From assembly GCA_036504995.1 (NCBI GenBank), contig DASXUG010000006.1, positions 85,428-149,427 of the forward strand: a stretch of 64,000 nucleotides of DNA, given 5' to 3'. Position 1 is the stretch's first letter, and every line of letters starts with the position of its first letter. The DNA comes from DASXUG01 sp036504995 (lineage in GTDB: Bacteria; Pseudomonadota; Gammaproteobacteria; Burkholderiales; Methylophilaceae). The notes below the pieces were generated by a model, which was not told the origin of the DNA, made no database searches, and saw only the letters and a list, made by a program, of their open reading frames with translations. Made by a program: the position numbers and the translations under genes. Of the stretch, positions 25,736 through 33,823 are shown in pieces.

Positions 25736-27016
25736 TTAATTTTCAGCAGCTTGCTGAGAAGCAATGCTAATATTATTTTGAATATGCGTTAACAGGCTAG
25801 GCGAAGCATATCCATCGACTGGCAGATGATTAACTTGTTGATATCTACGCACCGCAGCTTGTGTGCGTATCCCAGGAATACCATCTGGGGTACCCACATC
25901 AAAGCCTTGTTCGGTAAGTTTTTGCTGTATGGTCATCATTTGCTGAAAGCTCAACGCCTCTTGATTGCTATCCACATTGGTAACCAACGGCTTTCCACCA
26001 GCGATACGATCAGCCAAATGTACCACTGCGAGCGCATAATTTACCGAGCGATTCCATTGCATAATGACATCGAAATTATCAAACACCATAAAGGCTGGGC
26101 CTTGCCAGCCTTGCGGTAAAACAATGGCTGCAGTCCGCTGCGCTACGTCGGTTTTGTCAGTAGGAAATATACCACCACCCGCGGGTTTCACACCCATCGC
26201 CACCCACTCCGCAACGGGAATGCGATGCAATAGCTGAGCTTGCTCCCAATCAAAGCTTTTGGGGAGTTCCACTTCCATGGCAACAGGTTCACCTTCACGC
26301 CAACCAACTGACTTTAAGTAATACGCGGCGGAATTCATGACATCTGGCAATGAGTTCCACACATCAACGCGCCCATCATCATCACCATCTAAACCATAAG
26401 CATTAAAAGTAGATGGCATAAATTGCATATGCCCCATCGCCCCCGCCCACGAGCCTTGCATGCCAGCTGCGGTCACATGCCCTGCATCGATAATACGTAA
26501 TGAGTCCATCAACTGCGAACGAAAAAAGTCTGGGCGACGGCCGTCATAGGCCAATGTCGCTAACACCTGCGGCACTAAAAAGTCGCCCTTGGTTGCACCA
26601 TAATTGGTTTCCATGCCCCAAAAAGCTGTCAAAATATATTTTGAAACCCCAAATTGCTGCTCTAAAGAACCTAATAACGCATCGTTTTTTGCAAGCACTT
26701 CCTGCCCGCGTGAAATCTGTTTTGGGGTAACACGACGCTCTAAATAACGTCCAAGCGTTTGCACAAATTCTGGCTGGCTTCTGTCTAATTTAATCACCTG
26801 CGGGATAGGCTGTGCATTGGCAAATGCACTTTCCAGAGTAGCATCTGAAATACCTTGACTATGCGCCTCTTTTTTAAATGCAACTAACCAGTCACTAAAG
26901 GTAATATCAGCCGCTTGCAACACAGTTGGCAGCAACACAAGTAGCGCAACTAAGCACTTGCTTTGTGTTTTGTCACACGTTTTTTGATAGTCGTATTGCA
27001 AATCAAATCCCCGCAT
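25736..27016 (-). CDS. mltB: Lytic murein transglycosylase (MltB family) with peptidoglycan-binding domain
   Basis: The 426-residue secreted enzyme cleaves peptidoglycan between MurNAc and GlcNAc to form 1,6-anhydro-MurNAc. A basic N-terminus and hydrophobic segment (CLVALLVLLPTVLQA) form a signal peptide. The catalytic domain contains YILTAFWGMETNYGATKGDF with the catalytic Glu (~136) and GHMQFMPSTFNAYGLDGDDD (~200-219). A C-terminal PG_binding_1 domain (~370-415, with VGTPDGIPGIRTQAAVRRYQ) follows. That is the TIGR02283-type layout rather than the lipoprotein form of E. coli MltB, so the symbol is used loosely. Confidence 0.9.
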   Translation of the reverse strand: MRGFDLQYDYQKTCDKTQSKCLVALLVLLPTVLQAADITFSDWLVAFKKEAHSQGISDATLESAFANAQPIPQVIKLDRSQPEFVQTLGRYLERRVTPKQISRGQEVLAKNDALLGSLEQQFGVSKYILTAFWGMETNYGATKGDFLVPQVLATLAYDGRRPDFFRSQLMDSLRIIDAGHVTAAGMQGSWAGAMGHMQFMPSTFNAYGLDGDDDGRVDVWNSLPDVMNSAAYYLKSVGWREGEPVAMEVELPKSFDWEQAQLLHRIPVAEWVAMGVKPAGGGIFPTDKTDVAQRTAAIVLPQGWQGPAFMVFDNFDVIMQWNRSVNYALAVVHLADRIAGGKPLVTNVDSNQEALSFQQMMTIQQKLTEQGFDVGTPDGIPGIRTQAAVRRYQQVNHLPVDGYASPSLLTHIQNNISIASQQAAEN

Positions 27017-27104
27017 TAATTCACCATATTAATCAAAGCTGCAACAATTTTGAATGTTGCTTGCTCAAAATTCTGGCATTTTTTAGGTTTTATTTAACGA
27101 TATA

Positions 27105-27133
27105 TTGACATAAATTAAAGATGATTAAATAAT
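27105..27133 (+). promoter_or_regulatory. Sigma-70 type promoter for kdoO
   Basis: Perfect -35 TTGACA (27105-27110), a 17-nt spacer and -10 AATAAT (27128-27133, 5 of 6). It lies in the divergent gap between mltB and kdoO, about 75-100 bases before the kdoO start, so the mRNA has a moderately long leader. Confidence 0.7.
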
Positions 27134-27206
27134 AAATTTTAAAATTCTCTAATCAGCAAATTAACAGGAAGTCAGAGTCTTCCCCTATAAGCAAGTGATT
27201 AGCACG

Positions 27207-28097
27207 ATGAACTTGAATAACACTATTATCAGCTTACCCTATGACAATTTTTCACCCAACACTGATGGTGATACTTGCCTTACTTTAGCACAACATCTTG
27301 AATCTGGTGGTGTGCTTTTCTTACCACAATTAAGTTTTTCGATTGCCCCTGGGGAAATGGATTTTTTATCTGGTAAATGGTCAGATGGCAAATCAAAAAA
27401 CATTTATCTACGCGGGGATAGTCGCAACTTACGCGGGGCAATAGCCGAGCCACAGGCGATACAAGGCATGACACAAATGCTTGAGCGCTATACACACGCC
27501 GCTCAAACCCTGATTGGGGCGTTACTGCCTGCCTATATACCCCATGCCAAGACCGCCAATACCAGCTTGCGTTGCGCTGAGGCCGCAGGTAGAAAATCTA
27601 GCTGGCGCAAAGACGACCGTAGATTACATCCAGATGCGTTTCCATCCAAGCCCACCCATGGCGAGCGCATTTTGCGCGTTTTTTGCAATATTAATCCCGA
27701 CGGTGAGCCACGTACGTGGAAAATAGGTGAGCCTTTTGCAGATATGGCAAAAAAATTCTTGCCCAAAGTTCCCCCTTACCAGAAATGGCAGGCAAAACTA
27801 CTCAATATGGCTGGTGTAACCAAGAGTGTACGGGGTGAGTATGACCACATCATGCTGCATCTACATGACTTAGTAAAAGCGGACTTAGATTATCAACAAC
27901 GCGCTCCTCAACTACAATTTGAATTCCCCGCTGGGTCAGCTTGGATAGTCTATTCAGATCAAGTACTACATGCTGTTTTGGCTGGACGCTGCATGTTAGA
28001 GCAAACCTTTCAGCTACCTCAACATGGTCTGTATGCGCCGCAAACATCACCATTAAGTCAGCTTGAGTTACTACTGGGGCGTAAATTAGAAAATTAG
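27207..28097 (+). CDS. kdoO: Kdo 3-hydroxylase (Fe(II)/2-oxoglutarate-dependent dioxygenase, KdoO)
   Basis: A 296-residue member of the family that adds a 3-hydroxyl to a Kdo sugar of lipopolysaccharide, giving Ko. Family-characteristic stretches are IYLRGDSRNLRGA (~67-79), RSSWRKDDRRLHPDAFPSKP-like text around residue 135-155 and GERILRVFCNINPDGEPRTW (~155-174). Likely metal-site and substrate residues lie in LHPDAFPS, HIMLHLHDLVK and DQVLHAV. No membrane segment is predicted. The longer frame begins with GTG at 27195; I chose the ATG at 27207, but neither has a clear ribosome site. Its TAG overlaps the stop of the convergent SDR gene. Confidence 0.87.
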   Translation: MNLNNTIISLPYDNFSPNTDGDTCLTLAQHLESGGVLFLPQLSFSIAPGEMDFLSGKWSDGKSKNIYLRGDSRNLRGAIAEPQAIQGMTQMLERYTHAAQTLIGALLPAYIPHAKTANTSLRCAEAAGRKSSWRKDDRRLHPDAFPSKPTHGERILRVFCNINPDGEPRTWKIGEPFADMAKKFLPKVPPYQKWQAKLLNMAGVTKSVRGEYDHIMLHLHDLVKADLDYQQRAPQLQFEFPAGSAWIVYSDQVLHAVLAGRCMLEQTFQLPQHGLYAPQTSPLSQLELLLGRKLEN

Positions 28098-28933
28098 GAT
28101 TGCTCGCTTTTGAGCAGTGCCGTATAGCCTTGTTGATAGGTAGGATATTCAAACTCAAAACCGCTGGCCTGCATACGCGCACTACTTAATCGCTTGCCGC
28201 CTGAAATAGCGGGTATATGTACCGACTGTGTATCCACACCTAATTGATCTGCGAGCCACAACAACACTTCATATTGGCTAGTCGGTAGCTGGTCAGTCAC
28301 GATATAACAATCATCCACTGCTTTTGCATGGACGACACTATCAATTAAGAAGTGAATAAAACTTGCTGCATCGTCTCGATGAATGCGGTTTGACCAACTA
28401 TTATTCACAGGCCACTTGGTAACATCGCTAGCAAGACGTAGCATACGTGTGCGCTCAGGGCCGTATATGCCAGACAACCTCAACACCGTCGTTTTGCATG
28501 TTAATGTTTTTAAAAGCTTTTCGCCTTGAGATAATCGCTCGCCACCAAAATCATTGGGAATAGCAGCCACAGTTTCATCTAATAGCGCGTCAACCTGCTG
28601 CCCGTATACACGGGTACTAGAAACAAAAAACACATGCTGAAGATTAGATTGTTGGATAGCGCTAAGTACATTATGTAAACCATCCACATAATGCGCTTGA
28701 TAGCTTTCGTCGGTAGCTGCATTTGCGGCAACGCAATAGACTACAATTTGTGGGCTGAGCGTTTGTAATATTTGGCAAGCATTGATATCAGTAACATCTG
28801 CTTGTATGGTTTCAATCCCGTGCGGTAGCGCTTGCGCACTGCGGCGTAGACCTAATACAGTATGTCCGCTTTGCATCAATCGTCGACCCAGTTCGCAACC
28901 TAAATCCCCACAACCAGCAATTAATACCTGCAC
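28094..28933 (-). CDS. NAD-dependent epimerase/SDR family protein (YeeZ-like)
   Basis: An extended short-chain dehydrogenase with an N-terminal Rossmann motif VLIAGCGDLGCELGRRL (GxGxxG), a YxxxK-type region degenerate to FVSSTRVYGQQ and a C-terminal substrate domain. The motif set and length fit the YeeZ/NAD(P)-dependent epimerase group. The open frame extends to GTG 28990, overlapping the upstream gene by 50 bases. I prefer GTG 28933: it starts seven bases after the preceding stop and gives MQVLIAGCGDLG, the usual N-terminus for this group (279 residues). Substrate unknown. Confidence 0.82.
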   Translation of the reverse strand: MQVLIAGCGDLGCELGRRLMQSGHTVLGLRRSAQALPHGIETIQADVTDINACQILQTLSPQIVVYCVAANAATDESYQAHYVDGLHNVLSAIQQSNLQHVFFVSSTRVYGQQVDALLDETVAAIPNDFGGERLSQGEKLLKTLTCKTTVLRLSGIYGPERTRMLRLASDVTKWPVNNSWSNRIHRDDAASFIHFLIDSVVHAKAVDDCYIVTDQLPTSQYEVLLWLADQLGVDTQSVHIPAISGGKRLSSARMQASGFEFEYPTYQQGYTALLKSEQS

Positions 28934-28940
28934 AGAACTG

Positions 28941-29789
28941 TTAGCTAGCAAAGGTATTGCATTGCTTAATGTCGCCTTGCTGAATACCACGATTAAACCA
29001 CTCTACCCGCTGCGCGGAACTGCCATGGGTGAAGGTTTCAGGTACTACGTAACCTTGCGCTTGCTTTTGTAGCTTATCATCGCCAATCGCCGTAGCAGCG
29101 TTGATGGCAGATTCAATATCCCCCTGCTCCAATATCGAGCGAGCTTGGTTAGCATGAAACGCCCACACGCCAGCTAGGCAGTCGGCTTGCAATTCCATCT
29201 TCACAGACAGGGCATTTGAAGCCGCCTCAGAACCAGCATGGCTACGCATGGATTGCACCTTGTCGGAAATACCCAATAAATTTTGCACATGGTGACCAAC
29301 TTCATGGGCAATGACATAAGCTTCAGCGAACTCACCAGGGGCATGAAAGCGATCTTTAAGCTCTTGGTAGAAGGATAGGTCGATGTACACCTTGTGATCA
29401 GCAGGACAGTAAAATGGCCCCATCGCGGCTTGTCCTGCACCGCAAGCTGTTGGCGTCTCACCAGAAAACAACACTAATTTGGGGTCTTCATACTCTTTGC
29501 CCATTTTGGCAAATAAATCATGCCATGTGTCTTCGGTATCTGCTAACACCATGGATACAAACTTAGTCATTTCATCATTCGCTGGCTGACTCGCTGTTTG
29601 CGTTTGCTGAGTTGACGGCTGTAGGGCACCCACACCGTTTAGCACAACACTTGGATCTACCCCGAAGTACATAGCGACTAATGCTAACGCTATCGTCCCT
29701 AAACCAATTTTCCCGCCACTTGCGACTAGGCCACCTGAGCCACGGCGATCTTCAATATTGCTACTTTCGCGTTCGTTATCTAATCTCAT
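28941..29789 (-). CDS. ypfJ: Neutral zinc metallopeptidase, membrane-anchored (YpfJ family)
   Basis: The 282-residue product has the N-terminal pattern MRLDNERESSNIEDRRGSGG typical of the YpfJ family, one membrane segment (IGLGTIALALVAMYFGV), a Gln/Thr-rich linker and a catalytic domain. The zinc motif is VIAHEVGHHVQNLLG (HExxH, His ~161). CGAGQAAMGPFYCPADHKVY (~123-142) and the ELQADCLAGVWAFHA third-ligand region are also family markers. A GGAGG ribosome site precedes the ATG. The peptidase is predicted to sit in the inner membrane facing the periplasm; its substrate is unknown. Confidence 0.92.
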   Translation of the reverse strand: MRLDNERESSNIEDRRGSGGLVASGGKIGLGTIALALVAMYFGVDPSVVLNGVGALQPSTQQTQTASQPANDEMTKFVSMVLADTEDTWHDLFAKMGKEYEDPKLVLFSGETPTACGAGQAAMGPFYCPADHKVYIDLSFYQELKDRFHAPGEFAEAYVIAHEVGHHVQNLLGISDKVQSMRSHAGSEAASNALSVKMELQADCLAGVWAFHANQARSILEQGDIESAINAATAIGDDKLQKQAQGYVVPETFTHGSSAQRVEWFNRGIQQGDIKQCNTFAS

Positions 29790-29823
29790 TGTGCCTCCGC
29801 TAGCCTATTTACCCACTGGCTGA

Positions 29824-30390
29824 TTACGATTGAAATGGTTGCCAAAGCCCTTGCAAGTATTTTTCAGCCCATAATAATGCTACGATGGTCTTACCATCGG
29901 TAATTTCACCGCGTTGCACCATCGCTAAACAATCAGCTAAACTTGCCTCAAACAGTTGAAGCGCTTCATCTTCATCACGTTTATGCTCACCTTGTTTTAA
30001 GTTTTTGGCAAGATATATGTGTATCACTTCATTTGAGTAGCCTATACACGGATGCTGCAAGGCCAGATACACCCACTCATCGGCGGTATAGCCCGTCTCT
30101 TCGAGCAACTCACGCTGTCCAGTGAGTAAAGGGGCTTCCCCATGATCTATTTTACCAGCTGGCAACTCGATAAATACACGGTTCAGTGGATAACGAAATT
30201 GGCGCTCTAACACTAGATTACCATTAGGGAGTATCGCCACGATTACAACAGCACCTGGATGTATCACATACTCACGCTGACTTTGTCCACCGTTAGGTAA
30301 GCGCACTTGGTCACGTTTAGCTAACAACATCCCGCCTTGGGCGATAATCTCGGAAGAAATACAGGTTTCGATTAAATCTAAATCTTTCAT
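29824..30390 (-). CDS. nudF: Nudix hydrolase, ADP-ribose pyrophosphatase type
   Basis: A 188-residue Nudix protein. The Nudix box spans the GKIDHGEAPLLTGQRELLEE region (~77-96) followed by TGYTADEW, with the REL and EExG metal-binding residues intact. VLERQFRYPLNRVFIELPAG upstream is the characteristic ADP-ribose pyrophosphatase segment. The likely reaction is ADP-ribose to AMP plus ribose 5-phosphate, which limits non-enzymatic protein ADP-ribosylation. An AAAGG ribosome site is present. It follows the DUF2818 gene by 18 bases and precedes ypfJ, so these may be one transcript downstream of nuo. Confidence 0.88.
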   Translation of the reverse strand: MKDLDLIETCISSEIIAQGGMLLAKRDQVRLPNGGQSQREYVIHPGAVVIVAILPNGNLVLERQFRYPLNRVFIELPAGKIDHGEAPLLTGQRELLEETGYTADEWVYLALQHPCIGYSNEVIHIYLAKNLKQGEHKRDEDEALQLFEASLADCLAMVQRGEITDGKTIVALLWAEKYLQGLWQPFQS

Positions 30391-30408
30391 GATTTACCTT
30401 TAGCGCTT

Positions 30409-30699
30409 TTAAGCTTTTTTCCAGAAAAAACGATACACAAAGCCTGGAAATGAAAACACCAAAAACATACAAGCGGTAATCGTGTAAAACTCCCATTTTT
30501 TCGGTTCAATTTGCCCCATGGTCGATTGCTCTGCATAAAGTGCAATTGCCCCCATAATCAAGTAAATCACAATCAACTCAAGCAAACACCAACCCGCTGA
30601 TTTAGGTTGTTTTACTGGATAGACGTAAAATAAACGGTCAGAAAACCAAGGCAAGTTGGCTGCCAAAATGGCGAGTAATACTAAAATTGTTTGAGTCAT
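30409..30699 (-). CDS. DUF2818 family membrane protein
   Basis: The 96-residue product contains three predicted membrane segments: TILVLLAILAANLPWFS (~3-19), CLLELIVIYLIMGAIALYA (~38-56) and FYTITACMFLVFSFPGFVYRF (~70-90, in parts). It matches the DUF2818 family, which is regularly found immediately after nuoN in betaproteobacteria, as here (117 bases). The SDRLFYVYPVKQPKSAGW linker is a family hallmark. No function is established; the context suggests a complex I-associated role, which is inference. Confidence 0.88.
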   Translation of the reverse strand: MTQTILVLLAILAANLPWFSDRLFYVYPVKQPKSAGWCLLELIVIYLIMGAIALYAEQSTMGQIEPKKWEFYTITACMFLVFSFPGFVYRFFWKKA

Positions 30700-30816
30700 G
30701 AGCTAGCAGTTCGTATTTTGAAAGTGATATTTCAGTGGAAAGAGGAAGTGATTATGTCAATTTAGCCTAGATTTGGCTAGCAGTTTACAAGCTCAAGAAG
30801 GTGTAAGCCTACTATA

Positions 30817-32265
30817 TTATTGTAAACTGTGACCAATGGCGTATGCGCATATATCCATCAAACGTTGCGGCATGATTCCTAGTGCTAATAAGCCCAGCGC
30901 GTTCACGCTTAGCACCATATTCATTTCAGGGTAATTGATGATTGGGCTATGATCCACAGGCTCGTCAAAATACATTAATTTAACGATACGCAAGTAGTAA
31001 AAAGCGCCGATCACTGCCATCAGCACAGCAAATACCACTATCCAGATATAGCCCGCCTGCAAGGCCGCTTGCAACACGGTAAACTTAGCGTAGAACCCCA
31101 GCGTTGGCGGCACACCAGCCATTGAAAACATGGTGATAAGCATCAGAAAAGCAAACCATGGACTACGTTGATTTAGCCCTTTTAAGTCATTTAAGTTTTC
31201 CGCTTCAAAGCCTTTACGTGAGAGTAATAACATCACACCAAAACCCGACAAGGTCATTAACACATAAGAAACAATATAGAACATCGCAGAAGCATAGCCG
31301 TTGATGCTCACACTCATAAAGCCAAATAACAGAAAACCGACATGCGAAATGGTGGAGTATGCAAACATGCGTTTAAGATTGGTTTGTGCAATCGCAGTAA
31401 TATTACCAATGGCTATCGACATCACCGCCATAATGACCAGCATACCCTGCCAATCAATCGCCAGCACATACAGGCCCTGCACTAATATGCGCATCATAAA
31501 TGCAAACGCAGCCAGTTTAGTGACAGAACCAATAAATAAGGTAATAGCCGTAGGCGAGCCTTCATATACATCAGGCACCCACATTTGGAAAGGTACCGCG
31601 CCTAATTTAAACGCTAAACCAGCCACGATAAATACCAGACCAAGTATCAGCACTGGATGATCTTGCGCACCACTTAGCAAAGCATTTGCTACTTCTGAAA
31701 TATTCAAACTACCTGTGGCGCCATACATCATCGACATGCCGTATAACAGCATGCCAGAAGCCAGCGCACCCAGCACAAAATACTTCATCGCGGCTTCTGT
31801 CGCACGTGGATTATCGCGATCTAATGCGACTAAAGCATATAAGCTTAAAGAGAGTAACTCCAACCCCATGTATAGCGTCAAAAAGTGTTGCCCCGATACC
31901 ATCAGCATCATGCCTAATAGCGCGAACAATATTAGTGCATAAAACTCACCGCGGAACATACCGCGCAAAGTAATATAGCTGCGACTATAAATCAACACCA
32001 TTGAGGTACTGAGATAAAGCATCAGTTTCAATACGTCAGCCAGCGGGTCATCCACAAACATATTATTGAATGCATAACCCACAGAGCCAGTCATTGTGCT
32101 GGTGGTTAAGAACGCAGCCCCCAGCAGGGTAACTTGCGCCAAGATAAAAATCACGATGCGATTGGCAGGTTTAATGAATAAATCGAGCAAGAGGATGGTC
32201 ATTGCCATCAACAGTACAAACATCTCTGGCAGAACGGAATAGAGGTCGTTTAGGATTGCGTTCAT
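30817..32265 (-). CDS. nuoN: NADH-quinone oxidoreductase subunit N
   Basis: The 482-residue membrane subunit is one of the three antiporter-like proton-pumping subunits (L, M, N). Many predicted transmembrane helices are present, e.g. FVLLMAMTILLLDLFI and LILGLVFIVAGLAFKLGAVP, where the conserved pumping Lys occurs (FKLGAVPFQMWVPDVYEGSP). TNLKRMFAYSTISHVGFLLF (~300) carries another conserved Lys. It is the last structural gene of the operon; its ATG is three bases after the nuoM stop. Confidence 0.97.
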   Translation of the reverse strand: MNAILNDLYSVLPEMFVLLMAMTILLLDLFIKPANRIVIFILAQVTLLGAAFLTTSTMTGSVGYAFNNMFVDDPLADVLKLMLYLSTSMVLIYSRSYITLRGMFRGEFYALILFALLGMMLMVSGQHFLTLYMGLELLSLSLYALVALDRDNPRATEAAMKYFVLGALASGMLLYGMSMMYGATGSLNISEVANALLSGAQDHPVLILGLVFIVAGLAFKLGAVPFQMWVPDVYEGSPTAITLFIGSVTKLAAFAFMMRILVQGLYVLAIDWQGMLVIMAVMSIAIGNITAIAQTNLKRMFAYSTISHVGFLLFGFMSVSINGYASAMFYIVSYVLMTLSGFGVMLLLSRKGFEAENLNDLKGLNQRSPWFAFLMLITMFSMAGVPPTLGFYAKFTVLQAALQAGYIWIVVFAVLMAVIGAFYYLRIVKLMYFDEPVDHSPIINYPEMNMVLSVNALGLLALGIMPQRLMDICAYAIGHSLQ

Positions 32266-32268
32266 TGA

Positions 32269-33753
32269 TTAAATTCCTGGCAACTTAGTGTGCGCCATAT
32301 GTTCTAGTAACTGGCTGACTGTAGCATGCGTCATTTCTGTTACAGGCGCAGGATATAAGCCCATCGCCAACACCATAAACGCTAGCACTGCAAGAATAAG
32401 AAACTCACGTGCATTAATGTCTTTCAATTCAGCCACATGGCTATTGGCTATGTCGCCAAAATAAACACGCTTGACCATCCACAGCGTGTAAGCCGCACCA
32501 AAAATCAGCGTGGTCGAGGCAAGCACTGCCCACCAGAAGTTAACTTGTATCGTCGCTAAAATCACCATAAACTCACCGACAAAGCCTGACGTACCAGGCA
32601 AGCCAGCATTTGCCATGGCAAACAATACTGCAAAGGCAGTAAACACAGGCATGGTGTTTACGACACCGCCGTAATCGGCAATTTGACGAGAGTGCATGCG
32701 GTCATATAACACACCTACGCTCAAAAACATCGCGCTTGAGATAAAGCCATGCGAGATCATCTGTACGATTGCGCCATCCATCCCCAATGGGTTGAAAATA
32801 AAAAAGCCTAGCGTAACAAAACCCATATGTGAAATGGATGAGTAAGCGATCAGTTTTTTCATATCTTTTTGCACTAGCGCTACCAATGCAATATACACCA
32901 CCGCAATCAATGACAAGGTAATCATAAAGCCTGACAGGTATTGCGCAGCATCTGGCGCAATCGGCATAGCAAAGCGCAGGAAGCTATAGCCGCCAAGCTT
33001 TAGTGCAATCGCTGCTAGCACCACAGAACCGCCCGTAGGCGCCTCAACGTGGGCATCTGGCAACCAAGTGTGCACGGGCCACATAGGCACCTTGACCGCA
33101 AACGCCATAAAAAAGGCTAAGAAAATCAAAATTTGTACGTTCATTGGCAACTGCATTTGGTAGTAGTCAACCAACTCGAAACTATTACTTTGATGATACA
33201 GATAGATAAATGCCACCAGCATCAGCAAAGAGCCTAGCAAGGTGTAGAGAAAGAACTTAATGGTCGCGTATACACGATTCGGCCCGCCCCAAATCCCAAT
33301 GACTAGGAACATGGGAATCAGCATAGCCTCCCAAAACACGTAGTACAAAATGGCATCCAGCGCACTAAAAACACCAATCATGATGCCTGACATAATGAGG
33401 AACGAGGCCATGTACTGCGCCACACGCTTTTGAATTACTTCCCAAGCCGCAATAACCACGATAATAGTAGTAAAACTTGTGAGCAAGATCAGTGGTACGG
33501 CAATACCATCTGCACCCAAGTGATAGTTGATGTTAAACGCTGGAATCCAAGCAAACCCTTCTTGGAATTGAAAGCCACCATCTGCGTAATCGAAACCTGT
33601 GTACAGCGGCAAGGTGACTAGAAAGCCTGCAATTGCGCCAACCAAAGCAAGCCAGCGTGCCATTTTTGCGTTTTTATCATCGCCAGTGCACAGCACTAGC
33701 ACACCAGCTAAAATAGGCACCCAAATTGAGAGGCTTAATGTGTGCGAATCCAC
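32269..33753 (-). CDS. nuoM: NADH-quinone oxidoreductase subunit M
   Basis: The 494-residue antiporter-like subunit of complex I has about 14 predicted helices. LYYVFWEAMLIPMFLVIGIW contains the key Glu (FWEAMLIPM). Proton-channel lysine motifs are AVKVPMWPVHTWLPDAHVEA and KDMKKLIAYSSISHMGFVTL. It starts with GTG (33753), 70 bases after the nuoL stop. Length agrees with the family (~490-510). Confidence 0.97.
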   Translation of the reverse strand: MDSHTLSLSIWVPILAGVLVLCTGDDKNAKMARWLALVGAIAGFLVTLPLYTGFDYADGGFQFQEGFAWIPAFNINYHLGADGIAVPLILLTSFTTIIVVIAAWEVIQKRVAQYMASFLIMSGIMIGVFSALDAILYYVFWEAMLIPMFLVIGIWGGPNRVYATIKFFLYTLLGSLLMLVAFIYLYHQSNSFELVDYYQMQLPMNVQILIFLAFFMAFAVKVPMWPVHTWLPDAHVEAPTGGSVVLAAIALKLGGYSFLRFAMPIAPDAAQYLSGFMITLSLIAVVYIALVALVQKDMKKLIAYSSISHMGFVTLGFFIFNPLGMDGAIVQMISHGFISSAMFLSVGVLYDRMHSRQIADYGGVVNTMPVFTAFAVLFAMANAGLPGTSGFVGEFMVILATIQVNFWWAVLASTTLIFGAAYTLWMVKRVYFGDIANSHVAELKDINAREFLILAVLAFMVLAMGLYPAPVTEMTHATVSQLLEHMAHTKLPGI

Positions 33754-33823
33754 TTATTGAACTTTCTTATAATGGTCATGCTGATAGTAATCTTGCTTAT
33801 ATTTATTCATTGTGGCGTACCGA

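Noticed and set aside
28934..28990. Extended GTG start for the SDR gene
   Set aside because: It would overlap the metallopeptidase gene by 50 bases and add residues before the normal MxVLIAG N-terminus.
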